Shown here: positions 40,368-50,265 of the stretch, one piece after another | Position numbering within the stretch: position 1 is the first letter of the stretch | Layout: every line of letters begins with the position of its first letter | Source of the DNA: Thermaerobacillus caldiproteolyticus | GTDB taxonomy: Bacteria; Bacillota; Bacilli; Bacillales; Anoxybacillaceae | Assembly: GCF_013761245.1 (NCBI RefSeq) | Contig: NZ_JACDUT010000002.1 | Location: 124,001-188,000 of the forward strand | Length of the DNA stretch: 64,000 bases | Direction: 5' to 3' | Notes under the pieces: generated by a model | What the model saw: the letters and a program-made list of their open reading frames with translations, nothing else | What the model was told of the DNA's origin: nothing | Database searches by the model: none | Program-made: the position numbers and the translations under genes

Positions 40368-40396
40368 ATTATACGTTCCCTTTCCCTGTTTGTCAA
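40368..40396 (-). promoter_or_regulatory. Sigma-A promoter of ylbN-rpmF
   Basis: Minus strand TTGACA (40391-40396), exactly 17 bp, TATAAT (40368-40373). Its -35 overlaps the -35 of the divergent ylbM promoter. Confidence 0.88.
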
Positions 40397-40418
40397 TATT
40401 TTTTCTTTACAGTATAAT
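40390..40418 (+). promoter_or_regulatory. Sigma-A promoter of ylbM
   Basis: Plus strand TTGTCA (40390-40395), exactly 17 bp, TATAAT (40413-40418). It is back-to-back with the ylbN promoter, sharing five bases of the -35 boxes. Confidence 0.85.
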
Positions 40419-40492
40419 TGTTGTCAGTTTACTTACAATTTATCACGATTCGACGAAAAATACTCTCTGTAGACATGAGGGGGGGAAGAGGA

Positions 40493-41701
40493 ATGAAAGC
40501 GGTTGGAATTGTTGTTGAATATAATCCGTTCCATAACGGTCATTTGTACCATCTGCAAGAAACAAAAAAACAAACCGAAGCCGATTGCCTCATCGCTGTC
40601 ATGAGCGGGAACTTTTTGCAGCGTGGTGAACCCGCGCTTGTTTCCAAATGGACGCGGACGAAAATGGCTTTATTCGCTGGGGTCGACCTCGTGATTGAAT
40701 TGCCTTATGCATTCGCTGTGCAGTCTGCGGAAACGTTTGCGAGTGGAGCAGTCGCATTGCTTGCTGCTTTATATTGTGATGAAATTTGCTTCGGAAGCGA
40801 AAGCGGAAAAATCGAACCCTTTATTGAAGCGGCTAAAACGCTTTTAGAGAAACAAAACGAATATGATATCTACATTCAGCAGGCGCTCCAGACAGGGATA
40901 AACTATCCGCAAGCGAACACTCTAGCTTGGAATCAATTACATCTAGACAAACTTGATGTCACAAAACCAAACAATATCCTTGGTTTTTCCTACGTCAAAG
41001 CGATTTTAGAACAACATCATCCGATCGTTCCGCGCACCATTCCGCGCATTGCTGCCTGTTATCATGATGAAACGTTTTCCCATCCGTCGATCGCCAGCGC
41101 CACAAGCTTACGAAAAGCGCTGAGCGGCTCTATTGAACGCCTTGAAACGATTTCGTCGTACATTCCTTCATACACAAAGCAACTGTTAGAGCAATATTAT
41201 TTCACATACGGCACATTCCATGATTGGGAACGTTATTTTCCTTTTCTAAAATATCGCATCCTGACAATGGAAGAAAGTGAGTTACAGCGTATCGCTAATG
41301 TCGATGAAGGGTTAGAACATCGATTCAAACAGGCAATTATCGAGGCGGAAACCTTTTCTCAACTTATGACTTCGATGAAAACAAAACGCTACACATGGAC
41401 ACGCTTGCAGCGAACGTGCACCCACATTTTAACCAATTTTACAAAAGAACAAATGGCGAAAATGAAAAAACCGACTTACATTCGCTTACTCGGCATGAGC
41501 AGCAACGGACGGCGTTATTTACAGACAATCAAAAAACAGCTATCATTACCGCTCGTGACGAATGTATCACGGTTAGAGCCTCATCCGATTTATCAGCAAG
41601 AAAAAAAAGCGGTATTTGCCTATACCGCTATTTTTCCAGAGGCGATTCGCTCAAAAGCGATAAAAGAAGAATATGCGACCCCACCGATAACTTTATTTTA
41701 G
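40493..41701 (+). CDS. tmcAL: tRNA(Met) cytidine acetate ligase TmcAL (YlbM)
   Basis: Acetylates the wobble cytidine of elongator tRNA-Met using acetate and ATP. The 402-aa product has the nucleotidyltransferase-like motif [14 protein letters not shown] (HxGH) near the start, [14 protein letters not shown] and CFGSESGKI. The ATG at 40493 has GGGGGGAAGAGG upstream; the longer frame from 40418 enters the promoter. It converges on ylbL and is divergent from ylbN. Confidence 0.93.
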   Translation: MKAVGIVVEYNPFHNGHLYHLQETKKQTEADCLIAVMSGNFLQRGEPALVSKWTRTKMALFAGVDLVIELPYAFAVQSAETFASGAVALLAALYCDEICFGSESGKIEPFIEAAKTLLEKQNEYDIYIQQALQTGINYPQANTLAWNQLHLDKLDVTKPNNILGFSYVKAILEQHHPIVPRTIPRIAACYHDETFSHPSIASATSLRKALSGSIERLETISSYIPSYTKQLLEQYYFTYGTFHDWERYFPFLKYRILTMEESELQRIANVDEGLEHRFKQAIIEAETFSQLMTSMKTKRYTWTRLQRTCTHILTNFTKEQMAKMKKPTYIRLLGMSSNGRRYLQTIKKQLSLPLVTNVSRLEPHPIYQQEKKAVFAYTAIFPEAIRSKAIKEEYATPPITLF

Positions 41702-42706
41702 TTTTTCTAAATAACGAAGCGCGTCATCAAACGTATCGACGGGAACAATCTTCATGGTTGTCCCAATTTTTTTTGCCGTTTTGAGCGCTTCACGGTAATT
41801 GGAATTTTTTGCTCCATGCTCATTTGGGGCAAAGAAAATTTCGGCTCCTGCTTCATGAGCAGCGACGATTTTTTGTGAAATTCCGCCGATCGGTCCCACT
41901 TCCCCGTCCATATTGATCGTGCCTGTTCCGGCAATTTTATGCCCCTTTGTAATATCTTCATTTACTAATTGATTATAAATTTCCAGCGAAAACATCAGCC
42001 CTGCAGACGGTCCACCGATTTTCTCGGAATCAATATGAACAGGAGGATTGGTTTTAATATCATAATCATCCCCAAGCGATACTCCTAGCCCGATTTGCTT
42101 TGGTGATTGTGGAAATGGCGCAAGCGAAAGCGTAACGGTCTTTTCTTTTCCATCCCGTTCAAATGTCACATGAACACGATCACCTTTTTTCTTTGTGCGA
42201 ATGTAGGTAATCATCTGTTCTGATGTTTCCATCCGTTTTCCGTCAATTTGTTTGATGCGGTCGCCCACCTTTAAAAATGACTGCGCCGGCATATTCGGCA
42301 AAACCCCCATGACATAGACGCCCCGCGATTGATAAGAAAACGGTTTTTTAGCCTTTTTATACGCTACGGTAATCGCGGCTTCTTTCGACTGCTCCATCAA
42401 TTGAAGTTGACGAAACGTATATTCTTCATCTGTTTCTCCTTCTTGTTTAATTGCTTCAAGCGGATACAGTTCATAATACGGCCGAACGTGCGCTAGTAAA
42501 TAAGAAAAGAGATTCGCCCTGCCCATTCTGACCGTCGTTAACATAAAACTCCCTTTATCGTGATCCCCATTCTTGACATGAACAAGCGGCTCAAGAGCTT
42601 GGGCTGTTCCCGGCATCGTCACGTAATAAGGGAGTTGGAGAAAAATGAAAAGAAATGCCGCGATAACTCCAAACAAAAATGTAATCACATACGTTCTCTT
42701 TTTCAT
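41693..42706 (-). CDS. ylbL: PDZ-domain Lon-like serine protease (YlbL/SepM)
   Basis: Membrane-anchored extracytoplasmic protease. The 337-aa product has an N-terminal membrane span, a PDZ domain (about 120-200, [20 protein letters not shown]) and a Lon-type catalytic domain with [15 protein letters not shown] (catalytic serine) and [16 protein letters not shown] (catalytic lysine). The ATG at 42704-42706 has GAAGGAG upstream and overlaps the ylbK stop by four bases. The 3' end overlaps the tail of the convergent ylbM gene by nine bases. Confidence 0.9.
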   Translation of the reverse strand: MKKRTYVITFLFGVIAAFLFIFLQLPYYVTMPGTAQALEPLVHVKNGDHDKGSFMLTTVRMGRANLFSYLLAHVRPYYELYPLEAIKQEGETDEEYTFRQLQLMEQSKEAAITVAYKKAKKPFSYQSRGVYVMGVLPNMPAQSFLKVGDRIKQIDGKRMETSEQMITYIRTKKKGDRVHVTFERDGKEKTVTLSLAPFPQSPKQIGLGVSLGDDYDIKTNPPVHIDSEKIGGPSAGLMFSLEIYNQLVNEDITKGHKIAGTGTINMDGEVGPIGGISQKIVAAHEAGAEIFFAPNEHGAKNSNYREALKTAKKIGTTMKIVPVDTFDDALRYLEKLK

Positions 42707-43491
42707 GAATGTTGCTTCTCCTTCCAATGTTCAATGGCTTGACGAATTTTATCAATTTGCTTGCGAGCTTCTACCTCGCCAATCTCAATAATTTCTTCCA
42801 CATGTGTAAATGCGCGCGAACTATATTGTTCCACATGCGGTCGAATCATAACATCCGAGGCGATTTCGCGACAACGGGCAAGCTCATCTTGTAAAATATC
42901 AATACTTTGTAAAATGACATCAAAAATAGATGTAATCGGCTCATTCACTTTGACATGTGAAACATCGACACCAATAACAAGATCTGCTCCCATATCGCGA
43001 GCAACGGAAACAGGGATGCGGTCAATCACTCCACCGTCGACTAACATGCGTCCATCGATAACTTCGGGAACAAAAATGCCCGGAATGGAAATGCTGGCTC
43101 GCACCGCACCCACGACATCACCACGACGAAAAACAACCTTTTCTCCTCTTTGAACATCCGTCGCCACAATAGCGATCGGAATCGTTAAGTCTTCAATGTT
43201 TTTTCCTTTGGTTAATAAACGAATAAATTCTTTAATTCGTTTCCCCGCTATAAGCCCCATCTTGGGGATCGCTACATCAATGTAATCATTTCTTCTAAAC
43301 GCTTTCGCTAATTTATATAAGCGATCAATGCCTAATCCGCTGGCATATAATGCCGCCACAAGTGCCCCCATACTGCTTCCTGCTATATAATCAATCGGAA
43401 TGCACTCCTCCTCAAGCACTTTAATCACACCTAAATGAGCGAATCCTCTCGCTCCCCCCGAGCCCAATGCCAAGCCGATTTTTGGATTCAC
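42703..43491 (-). CDS. ylbK: Patatin-like phospholipase family protein (YlbK)
   Basis: Serine-aspartate-dyad hydrolase family. The 262-aa product has the glycine-rich oxyanion loop ALGSGGARGFAHLGV, the nucleophile elbow AGSSMGALVAALY (GxSxG) near 40, and the catalytic aspartate in LVDGGVIDRIPV (DGG). Substrate unknown; it may act on membrane lipids. The GTG at 43489-43491 has CGGAGGG upstream and aligns with the B. subtilis start; a longer reading to 43524 adds an unsupported segment. Confidence 0.9.
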   Translation of the reverse strand: MNPKIGLALGSGGARGFAHLGVIKVLEEECIPIDYIAGSSMGALVAALYASGLGIDRLYKLAKAFRRNDYIDVAIPKMGLIAGKRIKEFIRLLTKGKNIEDLTIPIAIVATDVQRGEKVVFRRGDVVGAVRASISIPGIFVPEVIDGRMLVDGGVIDRIPVSVARDMGADLVIGVDVSHVKVNEPITSIFDVILQSIDILQDELARCREIASDVMIRPHVEQYSSRAFTHVEEIIEIGEVEARKQIDKIRQAIEHWKEKQHS

Positions 43492-43643
43492 GTCTGTCTC
43501 CCTCCGTTCGCAATCCTTTTTCATCTTATGGTCTAAAATGATCCCCTATACTCGTATATTAAACTATATGAGGTTGTACATCGTACTGAGAGAAAGGGGA
43601 GAGCGCATGTGAACAAACTTCGTGATCGGGAGGCAAACCGCAT

Positions 43644-44870
43644 ATGAAGGAAAGGGCAAAAACAGTCTTTTTAGCTTTAGCTGTAACATTATTTGCAGCT
43701 TCGCTCATTTGTTATCCGCAACAATCGCTCGAAGCGTCGATCCGCGGTTTAAATATGTGGTGGGAAGTCGTTTTTCCCTCGCTATTGCCTTTCTTTATTG
43801 TCTCCGAACTGCTCATCGGCTTCGGAGTTGTCAATTTGCTTGGTGTCTTATTAGAACCGCTCATGCGCCCGCTGTTTAAAGTTCCCGGTGTCGGCGGCTT
43901 TGTGTGGGCAATGGGAATGGCATCTGGCTATCCCTCAGGAGCAAAACTAACCGCTCGCCTTTATCAAGAAAAGCAAATTTCTACCATCGAAGCGGAACGA
44001 CTTGCTTCATTCACTAACTCGTCGAATCCTTTATTTATTTTCGGGGCGGTTTCCATCGGATTTTTTCATAACCCTCATATTGGAATCATTTTCGCCCTAT
44101 CGCACTATATTGGCAACATCTGTGTCGGGCTGCTCATGCGATTTCATGGTAAATCTCATGAAAAAACGAGCAGCAAGAGAGACACACATCCTTTTTCACT
44201 TCGTACCGCTTTTCGCGTGTTGCATGAAACACGCCTAAAAAACAAGCAGCCTCTAGGAAAATTGCTAGGTAACGCCGTACGCTCTTCTATTCAAACATTA
44301 TTAATGATTGGCGGGTTTATTATTCTCTTTTCTGTCATTAACAAACTTCTATACATGGTTCATATTACAGATCGAATCGCTTTTATCCTCCAATATATTC
44401 TGAACATATTTCAACTTCCAAAAGAACTCAGCATCCCTGTTATTTCTGGACTATTTGAAATTACGCTCGGCACCCAAATGATTAGCCAAGTTGAACATGC
44501 TCATTTGTTAGAAAAAGCGATTGTAACAAGTTTTATTCTCGCATTCGGTGGCTTTTCTGTACAAGCACAAGTGGCGAGTATTCTTGCCGAAGCTAATATT
44601 CGGTTTCAGCCGTTCTTTATTGCGCGAATGATGCACGGCTGCTTTGCTGCTTGCCTTACATATTTATTATGGAAACCGCTCTACGTTCATTTTGACACAG
44701 TCGATAAAAGTATGAGAGCAACACCCGTATTTTTAACCAATCATGCTCCTATATGGCTATTGGAATATTGGCAATTTTTAACCCGTTATGGCCCGCTGAT
44801 TACTATTATTTGTTTATTTGTTTACGTATTATTACTCGCAACAAAATGGCGAAAAGAAATCGTTCAATAA
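43644..44870 (+). CDS. ylbJ: Sporulation membrane protein YlbJ/SpoVV
   Basis: Polytopic membrane protein (408 aa, about eight to ten spans) of the nucleoside-recognition (Gate) domain type; in B. subtilis SpoVV imports dipicolinate into the intermembrane space of the forespore and is made in the mother cell. Features are PSLLPFFIVSELLIGFG, AMGMASGYPSGAKLTARLYQ and FTNSSNPLFIFGAV near 130. ATG at 43644 has CGGGAGG upstream. It is divergent from ylbK and converges with coaD. A sigma-E promoter would be expected; I could not assign one confidently. Confidence 0.9.
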   Translation: MKERAKTVFLALAVTLFAASLICYPQQSLEASIRGLNMWWEVVFPSLLPFFIVSELLIGFGVVNLLGVLLEPLMRPLFKVPGVGGFVWAMGMASGYPSGAKLTARLYQEKQISTIEAERLASFTNSSNPLFIFGAVSIGFFHNPHIGIIFALSHYIGNICVGLLMRFHGKSHEKTSSKRDTHPFSLRTAFRVLHETRLKNKQPLGKLLGNAVRSSIQTLLMIGGFIILFSVINKLLYMVHITDRIAFILQYILNIFQLPKELSIPVISGLFEITLGTQMISQVEHAHLLEKAIVTSFILAFGGFSVQAQVASILAEANIRFQPFFIARMMHGCFAACLTYLLWKPLYVHFDTVDKSMRATPVFLTNHAPIWLLEYWQFLTRYGPLITIICLFVYVLLLATKWRKEIVQ

Positions 44871-44874
44871 AGAG

Positions 44875-44932
44875 GCTGACTCAAAAGATCGCTCAAAGGC
44901 GATCTTTGTAAGTCAGCTTTCTTTTTCAAAGT
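44875..44932 (+). terminator. Terminator between ylbJ and coaD
   Basis: Long hairpin GCTGAC..AAAGATCGC / GCGATCTTT..GTCAGC followed by TTTCTTTTTC on the plus strand; it may serve both convergent genes. Confidence 0.75.
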
Positions 44933-44937
44933 CCCTA

Positions 44938-46009
<1,072 letters not shown>

Positions 46010-46136
46010 CATCCTCACCACGTGTTTGACATTTTGCCATCCCTATCCTACCATAAACTTCTCTATAATACCACTTTGTCACGTTGCAAATGATCATAAT
46101 AAACAGTTAAACATCGGAAAAAATCGCATATCGAAT

Positions 46137-46165
46137 GTATATAAATGAATTCATTGGTCATAATG
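46137..46165 (+). promoter_or_regulatory. Forespore (sigma-F/sigma-G) promoter before csfG
   Basis: Plus strand GTATA (46137-46141), 14-base spacer, GGTCATAATG (46156-46165), which fits GGYRANAHTR at nine of ten positions. It has the same geometry as the sigG promoter at 14713-14741. Confidence 0.7.
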
Positions 46166-46170
46166 AGTAG

Positions 46171-46343
46171 TGACAACATCCATATGGGTGTTGTTGCCAA
46201 CCACGGAGAAGACTTACGTTTCCCCATAAGTTCTTCCTCCGGTTTCTCCTCTCCCTTTTTTCCTTTGGCTTACGCGTTCCTTTTGATGCGCGGGAACAAG
46301 TAAGCGTAAAAGGCCCCTGCAGGAGACTGCAGGGATTTTTTTT
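46171..46343 (+). ncRNA. csfG: Sporulation small RNA CsfG
   Basis: B. subtilis csfG is a forespore-expressed RNA in the ylbG-ylbH gap, and this interval lies next to ylbH (rsmD). Supporting signs are a forespore-type promoter at 46137-46165, several hairpins (CTTAC...GTAAG with GTTCC...GGAAC inside, 46268-46308), and a strong terminator at the end (CCCTGCAG / CTGCAGGG, 46315-46334, then eight T). No reading frame with a ribosome site is seen in it. The 5' end is approximate. Nothing is visible in 46022-46136. Confidence 0.75.
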
Positions 46344-46362
46344 CAACTATGTCTTGTTTACC

Positions 46363-47778
46363 TTACGATCCACTTACATAAACGTCACGAGCTGTTTCTT
46401 CTACATAAACAGGGAACCATTGCTGTATTATAGAAGCGCTCATATACAGGGTTCCCCTGATATCGCGAACAAGAATCGAAGATGTTCCGAATGTATCATT
46501 CCCTTCCATATAAAGCGAAGAATTGACAAAAAAACGCCAACGATTATATTGTTTCTCAATAAAAACCTCTGCACCAGAACGTTCGACACGATACCCTAGT
46601 GCACGCATTACTTCTACAATCGGTAATAAAATGTCCTCGTTTTGGATGACGACGTTGCTCTGTTTCAACGGAACATTATTTACATATAACGTTCCTTCTT
46701 TCGTCCACAAAAGAGGAACGGATTCCCCTCTTTTAACAAAATCGCTAAAATATGTTGTTCTTTCTCCATACGCCTTACTTAGTGCTGCATCAAGCATATG
46801 CGAGGTAACTCTTTCCCCTTTTTGTTTTAAAACGAGACGGAAAAACGCTGTTTTTTCTTTCGTTGTTAGTTGCTCATCAAAATGATGCAAAATCGCTTTT
46901 GCTTGTGGTGTGGTAGCCTGTTTTCCGATGGCTAATGACGTTAGCATATCGGCCACCCATTCATTCATCGCTCCATTTGGTAAAAAGTAAGAGGCATAGT
47001 AAGAGCGTAGATATGGCGCTTCCATCAACGTAAGTGATTCCGTCTCCGGAACGACCATAAGTGTCGGTGAAATATGTTTGTCCGCAAACTTAGAAAAAAC
47101 AACCGTCAACGAAGGAACATGAGCGAAATTCCTTGCTTTCGAGGCATTCCAGTCATTGATACTCACGTTGTTTCGCGCATACACTTCCACATTTCCGTAC
47201 TCTTTTTTCTCCACTTTCAAAGGTTCAAAATAAAGCGGAAACGAAACAACTTGTTTTTGTGCCCATACATACAACGTAAACCACTCGCGCTCTAAACTCC
47301 CTATAAGCGGAGCACCGGCTATCCATGTTCCATTTTTTCTTGTCAAATCAACGAGCTGAACATGGAAACGCTGCGGTTGTTTCGAAAGAATTTGGACTGA
47401 CCAATGTTCAAGCCAGAGTGGCTTCGAAGATGATGGCAATGGAATAACATAGCGAAATTCAATTTGGTCACGGCCGTCTACGTTGATACGCGATGTTTGA
47501 TTTCGCTGAGTAATCGTACATGCTTTTCCCTCTTCGTCTGTACACGAAAGATGTTTTGCCCTATCTGGCAGTATGATATCGTATGATTCGTCAGCTAACC
47601 CTTTTATCGTCTGTGTAATCTCAAGGTGATTAGCCACACCGCGAATATCGATATCGTGAACAAGCGAGGGTACGTTGTTTTCCTTGCTAGCCTGTGTATA
47701 ATCGTGCCACTGCCAGTAAACAGCCACACCACTAATTCCTAGAAGCAAAAAAATTGTCATCAAAGTCCCTCTTACCAT
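46363..47778 (-). CDS. Membrane-anchored protein with C-terminal copper-amine-oxidase-like stalk domain
   Basis: Not a gene I can name. The product (471 aa from the ATG at 47776-47778, which has AGAGGAG upstream) has an N-terminal membrane span (TLMTIFLLLGISGVAVYW) and then an extracellular region of about 350 residues with no recognised motif. The last 110 residues resemble the copper-amine-oxidase N-terminal-like stalk repeat (TLYVNNVPLKQSNVVIQNED, ILLPIVEVMRALGYRVE, GTLYMSASIIQQWFPVYVEE). That module is common in Firmicutes surface proteins. It lies between csfG and the 47936 gene; ylbG and ylbF follow after it, so it is an extra gene relative to B. subtilis. Confidence 0.7.
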   Translation of the reverse strand: MVRGTLMTIFLLLGISGVAVYWQWHDYTQASKENNVPSLVHDIDIRGVANHLEITQTIKGLADESYDIILPDRAKHLSCTDEEGKACTITQRNQTSRINVDGRDQIEFRYVIPLPSSSKPLWLEHWSVQILSKQPQRFHVQLVDLTRKNGTWIAGAPLIGSLEREWFTLYVWAQKQVVSFPLYFEPLKVEKKEYGNVEVYARNNVSINDWNASKARNFAHVPSLTVVFSKFADKHISPTLMVVPETESLTLMEAPYLRSYYASYFLPNGAMNEWVADMLTSLAIGKQATTPQAKAILHHFDEQLTTKEKTAFFRLVLKQKGERVTSHMLDAALSKAYGERTTYFSDFVKRGESVPLLWTKEGTLYVNNVPLKQSNVVIQNEDILLPIVEVMRALGYRVERSGAEVFIEKQYNRWRFFVNSSLYMEGNDTFGTSSILVRDIRGTLYMSASIIQQWFPVYVEETARDVYVSGS

Positions 47779-47935
47779 TTCAGGCTCCTCTGCTGTATTC
47801 ATTTCTTACTGATAAGATACCAAAAAATAAATGGATCGTCATAGAGAAATTGCACAAAATGTCGAATTTTGTTCAGAAACATTTTCATTTTTTATAATCA
47901 ATGATAAAGTAATAAGGTAGAAAGGGGGACATGAC

Positions 47936-48325
47936 ATGATTCAACGCTTTATTGAGCTGGGGGAAGGGTATTCGGATATTTATGAACTCATCGAACTGGC
48001 CAAAGCAAATCGCCATCGATTATCAGGACTTTTTGCTCTCCACACGGTAAAAAACGGACAAGCAGTAACGTCTTGTGTCGTGGTTCTGCATCCCACTGAT
48101 CCGGGAGAGTTTCAGCCTTTATATATTTGTCGCGAGGGCATTCCTAATCCATATGTCAAGCCGAATAAACGATACGAACTATTTGCGGAATTAGCGAAAG
48201 AACTGGGGCATGAAATCATTCACTTGGAAGTAAAACCATCAACATTTTTTGCAGAAGTTGACCTCTATTACCAGCATTTAATCGGTATTATGCGAATGAA
48301 CCGATTCATCCCACCACTGCAATAA
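47936..48325 (+). CDS. Conserved small protein of unknown function
   Basis: 129-aa soluble protein (MIQRFIELGEGYSDIYELIE, TSCVVVLHPTDPGEFQPLY, GHEIIHLEVKPSTFFAEVDL) that I recognise only as a conserved Bacillaceae family, possibly DUF7147. No catalytic motif or membrane segment is visible. GAAAGGGGG lies just upstream of the ATG. It is divergent from the 46363 gene and converges on ylbG. B. subtilis does not place such a gene here, as far as I remember. Confidence 0.75.
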   Translation: MIQRFIELGEGYSDIYELIELAKANRHRLSGLFALHTVKNGQAVTSCVVVLHPTDPGEFQPLYICREGIPNPYVKPNKRYELFAELAKELGHEIIHLEVKPSTFFAEVDLYYQHLIGIMRMNRFIPPLQ

Positions 48326-48570
48326 AAAAAGCGGAAGCTCCCCAATTTCGCCATTTGCCTACGTCCTGTGGGCAAAATGGCGAAATGTTTCCATCCTAGC
48401 TCCCACAATGAGTAATGTTACCTGCGAGACAGCTTGTCACCCCGAACTGCTTAAACATCGCATTTCAAGTCATAATTTGCGCAAGTTTTGCATCATGCCG
48501 ATTCAAAAAATAAATTGGTCGAGCGCTTGTGCTAGACAGTTCGCCTTTTAAAGTTATACTTTTCTTATCT
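48326..48570 (+). repeat. Degenerate intergenic repeat copy C (between the 47936 gene and ylbG)
   Basis: Contains CCCCAATTTCGCCAT, TGCCTACGTCCTGTGGG, GGCGAAATGTTTCCATCCTA, CAAGTCATAATTTGCGCAAG, GTGCTAGACAGTTC, and ends AGTTATACTTTTCTTATC. Blocks recur in the copies near 39284, 49428 and 62566 in the same order. This is the fullest copy. It occupies the whole gap between two convergent genes. Confidence 0.65.
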
Positions 48571-48604
48571 AAAAAGGCTGACTTTCTAGAAGAAAGTCAG
48601 CCTT
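48571..48604 (-). terminator. Intrinsic terminator overlapping the ylbG stop
   Basis: Minus strand AAGGCTGACTTTC / GAAAGTCAGCCTT hairpin followed by T; the upstream arm contains the ylbG stop codon (48597-48599). Confidence 0.88.
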
Positions 48605-48884
48605 GCTCTATGGAATAACCTAATTTGTAATCATGTTCCTTTTCATGATCTCCTTTTGATTCAAACTCCATTTTCAAAAATGGACGGTAAGAAGGTTCTA
48701 CCTGCTTCACAAATGGCAGTGAAGAAATCTTTTTCATGATGTCATCGACCTGTTCCATATCACAATATAACACAACATATTTCAACCGCTTGGAGACGTA
48801 ATGGATATTACCAAATTTTCTTAAATGTTTACTTTGTTTTAGTGAATATAACCAAACAATAATCCCTTGACGTCTTGGAAACAT
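48597..48884 (-). CDS. ylbG: DUF2129 protein YlbG
   Basis: A 95-aa conserved protein of Bacillaceae ([51 protein letters not shown]). The function is unknown. The ATG at 48882-48884 has AAGGGGAATG upstream and aligns with the B. subtilis start; the longer frame to 48920 overlaps the ylbF end region. It follows ylbF as in B. subtilis. Confidence 0.92.
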   Translation of the reverse strand: MFPRRQGIIVWLYSLKQSKHLRKFGNIHYVSKRLKYVVLYCDMEQVDDIMKKISSLPFVKQVEPSYRPFLKMEFESKGDHEKEHDYKLGYSIEQG

Positions 48885-48935
48885 ACACCCATTCCCCTTT
48901 TTGTCATTGCATTTCGACATAGATCTATTTTATGT

Positions 48936-49385
48936 TTATGTGCGACAGCCGCAACTTCCTCCTGCGCCGCACCCGCCTGAACAACTTGATAATGAAGTGA
49001 AGTACGGATTTCCTGTCGGCACTTTGATTTGCTCAGATACAGCTTTTCCAAGCAACACGCTAATTTCATCTAATAACGATTGCAATGCGTTTTCCGCTTT
49101 TTTAAAAGCGGCCACCGTTTCATGAAAATCAAGCTCCCTTTTCACCTCACGTATCTCTTTCATGACCGTGTGGTAATCAGGATGATATTTGCCAAAGCGT
49201 TGCACTTCCTCATATCGCTCTTTCGCTTTTGTAAAACGTGCAATAAGCTCTTGGGCAACGCGATCACTCTTTAATCGTTGCAAGCAGTGGCGATATTGCT
49301 CGGCTAATTCGGACTGAACAATCATTTTTCCCAATAACTCGGCTTTATTTAAAATCTCGAGCCGCTCGAGCGTTGCAATCATCAC
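48936..49385 (-). CDS. ylbF: YlbF, subunit of the YlbF-YmcA-YaaT (Y) complex
   Basis: Partner of YmcA and YaaT in the complex that assists RNase Y mRNA processing and competence/sporulation decisions. The product has the helical ylbF/ymcA domain (about 1-120, RLEILNKAELLGKMIVQ) and a C-terminal cysteine cluster (CSGGCGAGGSCGC) matching the iron-sulfur site of the complex. The start is a GTG at 49383-49385 or the ATG at 49380-49382; GGAGGTG precedes both. It lies upstream of ylbG. Confidence 0.92.
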   Translation of the reverse strand: MMIATLERLEILNKAELLGKMIVQSELAEQYRHCLQRLKSDRVAQELIARFTKAKERYEEVQRFGKYHPDYHTVMKEIREVKRELDFHETVAAFKKAENALQSLLDEISVLLGKAVSEQIKVPTGNPYFTSLSSCSGGCGAGGSCGCRT

Positions 49386-49427
49386 GTGAATTTCGCACCT
49401 CCAATATAATCATATCACGAGAACAGT

Positions 49428-49550
49428 AAATAAGAAAAGCAAAGCGGCAAGTTTGGCTGTCAAAGTTCACCATTGAAGTGCTTGACACCCCGGAGCAAGC
49501 TGATCGGGCGCTTGCACTAAACAGCTCTTTTAAACTTATACTTTCTTATC
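49428..49550 (+). repeat. Degenerate intergenic repeat copy D (ylbF-lipoprotein gap)
   Basis: Starts AAATAAGAAAAGC and ends ACTTATACTTTCTTATC, so the ends are inverted repeats (ATAAGAAAG / CTTTCTTAT), like a MITE. Contains GTGCTTGACACCCCGGAGCA and GGGCGCTTGCACTAAACAG, similar to blocks in copies C and the copy near 62566. It lies in the gap between ylbF and the lipoprotein gene. Confidence 0.6.
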
Positions 49551-49552
49551 AT

Positions 49553-49583
49553 TAAAAAAAGTCTGACCTATTTGTCAGACCTT
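49553..49583 (-). terminator. Intrinsic terminator downstream of the 49589 lipoprotein gene
   Basis: Minus strand GGTCTGACAAATAGGTCAGAC hairpin followed by seven T. Confidence 0.85.
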
Positions 49584-49588
49584 CCTTG

Positions 49589-49975
49589 CTAAGAAATATT
49601 CACCTCAAATTCATGGGACAAGCTTGATTTCCTCCCACCATCATCAACGAGTTCTAATCGAATCGTATGTTTTCCTGTAGGCAATCCTCTTATCACAAAT
49701 GCCGCTGTAAACACTTCGTTAATTTTCTTTCCATTTAAGTATACATCGATATGTCCAGCACCTTTTTGAAATGTAAACCCGGTAACAATACACTCAACAA
49801 ATACGTCTTTTCCCTTTATTTCATGTTTAACATGCATCGGACTGGTGGGCTGATGCTGAGAAACGACCGGAACAATTCTATTCGAATTCGTTTCTGGTTC
49901 TGGCTTATCATTTCCGCATGCTGTCATTATTAAAAGAAAAAATAAAGAGAATACCGTTATGATTCGTTTTCGCAA
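49589..49975 (-). CDS. Small lipoprotein with a beta-sandwich-like domain
   Basis: Has a lipoprotein signal peptide (RKRIITVFSLFFLLIMTAC) with the lipobox cysteine near residue 20. A globular domain of about 75 residues follows (VFVECIVTGFTFQKGAGHID, VYLNGKKINEVFTAAFVI, GLPTGKHTIRLELVDDG) with the alternating hydrophobic pattern of an immunoglobulin-like beta-sandwich. I start at the TTG at 49973-49975 (128 aa), because AAAGGAG is eight bases upstream; ATG and GTG codons just before are too close to it. It separates ylbE from ylbF, which are neighbours in B. subtilis. No function can be assigned. Confidence 0.75.
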   Translation of the reverse strand: MRKRIITVFSLFFLLIMTACGNDKPEPETNSNRIVPVVSQHQPTSPMHVKHEIKGKDVFVECIVTGFTFQKGAGHIDVYLNGKKINEVFTAAFVIRGLPTGKHTIRLELVDDGGRKSSLSHEFEVNIS

Positions 49976-50019
49976 AGACATCACTCCTTTACGAAGTAGT
50001 CTTTGCGTTTTTTCAAAAA

Positions 50020-50253
50020 TTAATCGCGCATCTCTTGAAGCATATGAAGCATTAATGAAGCCATTTGCAACGAATTGACTATTTTTTCTACTTTATGCGG
50101 AATTGTTTGTTCATAATAATGAAGGGCGGCAAGCTCGAACGACTGTAGTTCGTTTGGAAAGCGTGAAAGCGTTCGATACCAACGCGGCTGCTCACGAATA
50201 AAATTTTTTAACATCGCCTTTGCTTGAATATACTGCATAACTTCCTTTCTCAT
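50020..50253 (-). CDS. ylbE: YlbE-like protein
   Basis: A 77-aa protein (MRKEVMQYIQAKAMLKNFIR, PRWYRTLSRFPNELQSFELA) matching the short YlbE family of Bacillaceae; the function is unknown. The ATG at 50251-50253 has GAGGTATT upstream. It follows ylbD by about a dozen bases and is likely co-transcribed. Confidence 0.85.
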   Translation of the reverse strand: MRKEVMQYIQAKAMLKNFIREQPRWYRTLSRFPNELQSFELAALHYYEQTIPHKVEKIVNSLQMASLMLHMLQEMRD

Positions 50254-50265
50254 CCGCTAATACCT

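Noticed and set aside
46158-46346. 62-aa minus-strand frame across the csfG region
   Set aside because: It is antisense to a region with a forespore promoter and terminator on the plus strand, and it has no ribosome site.
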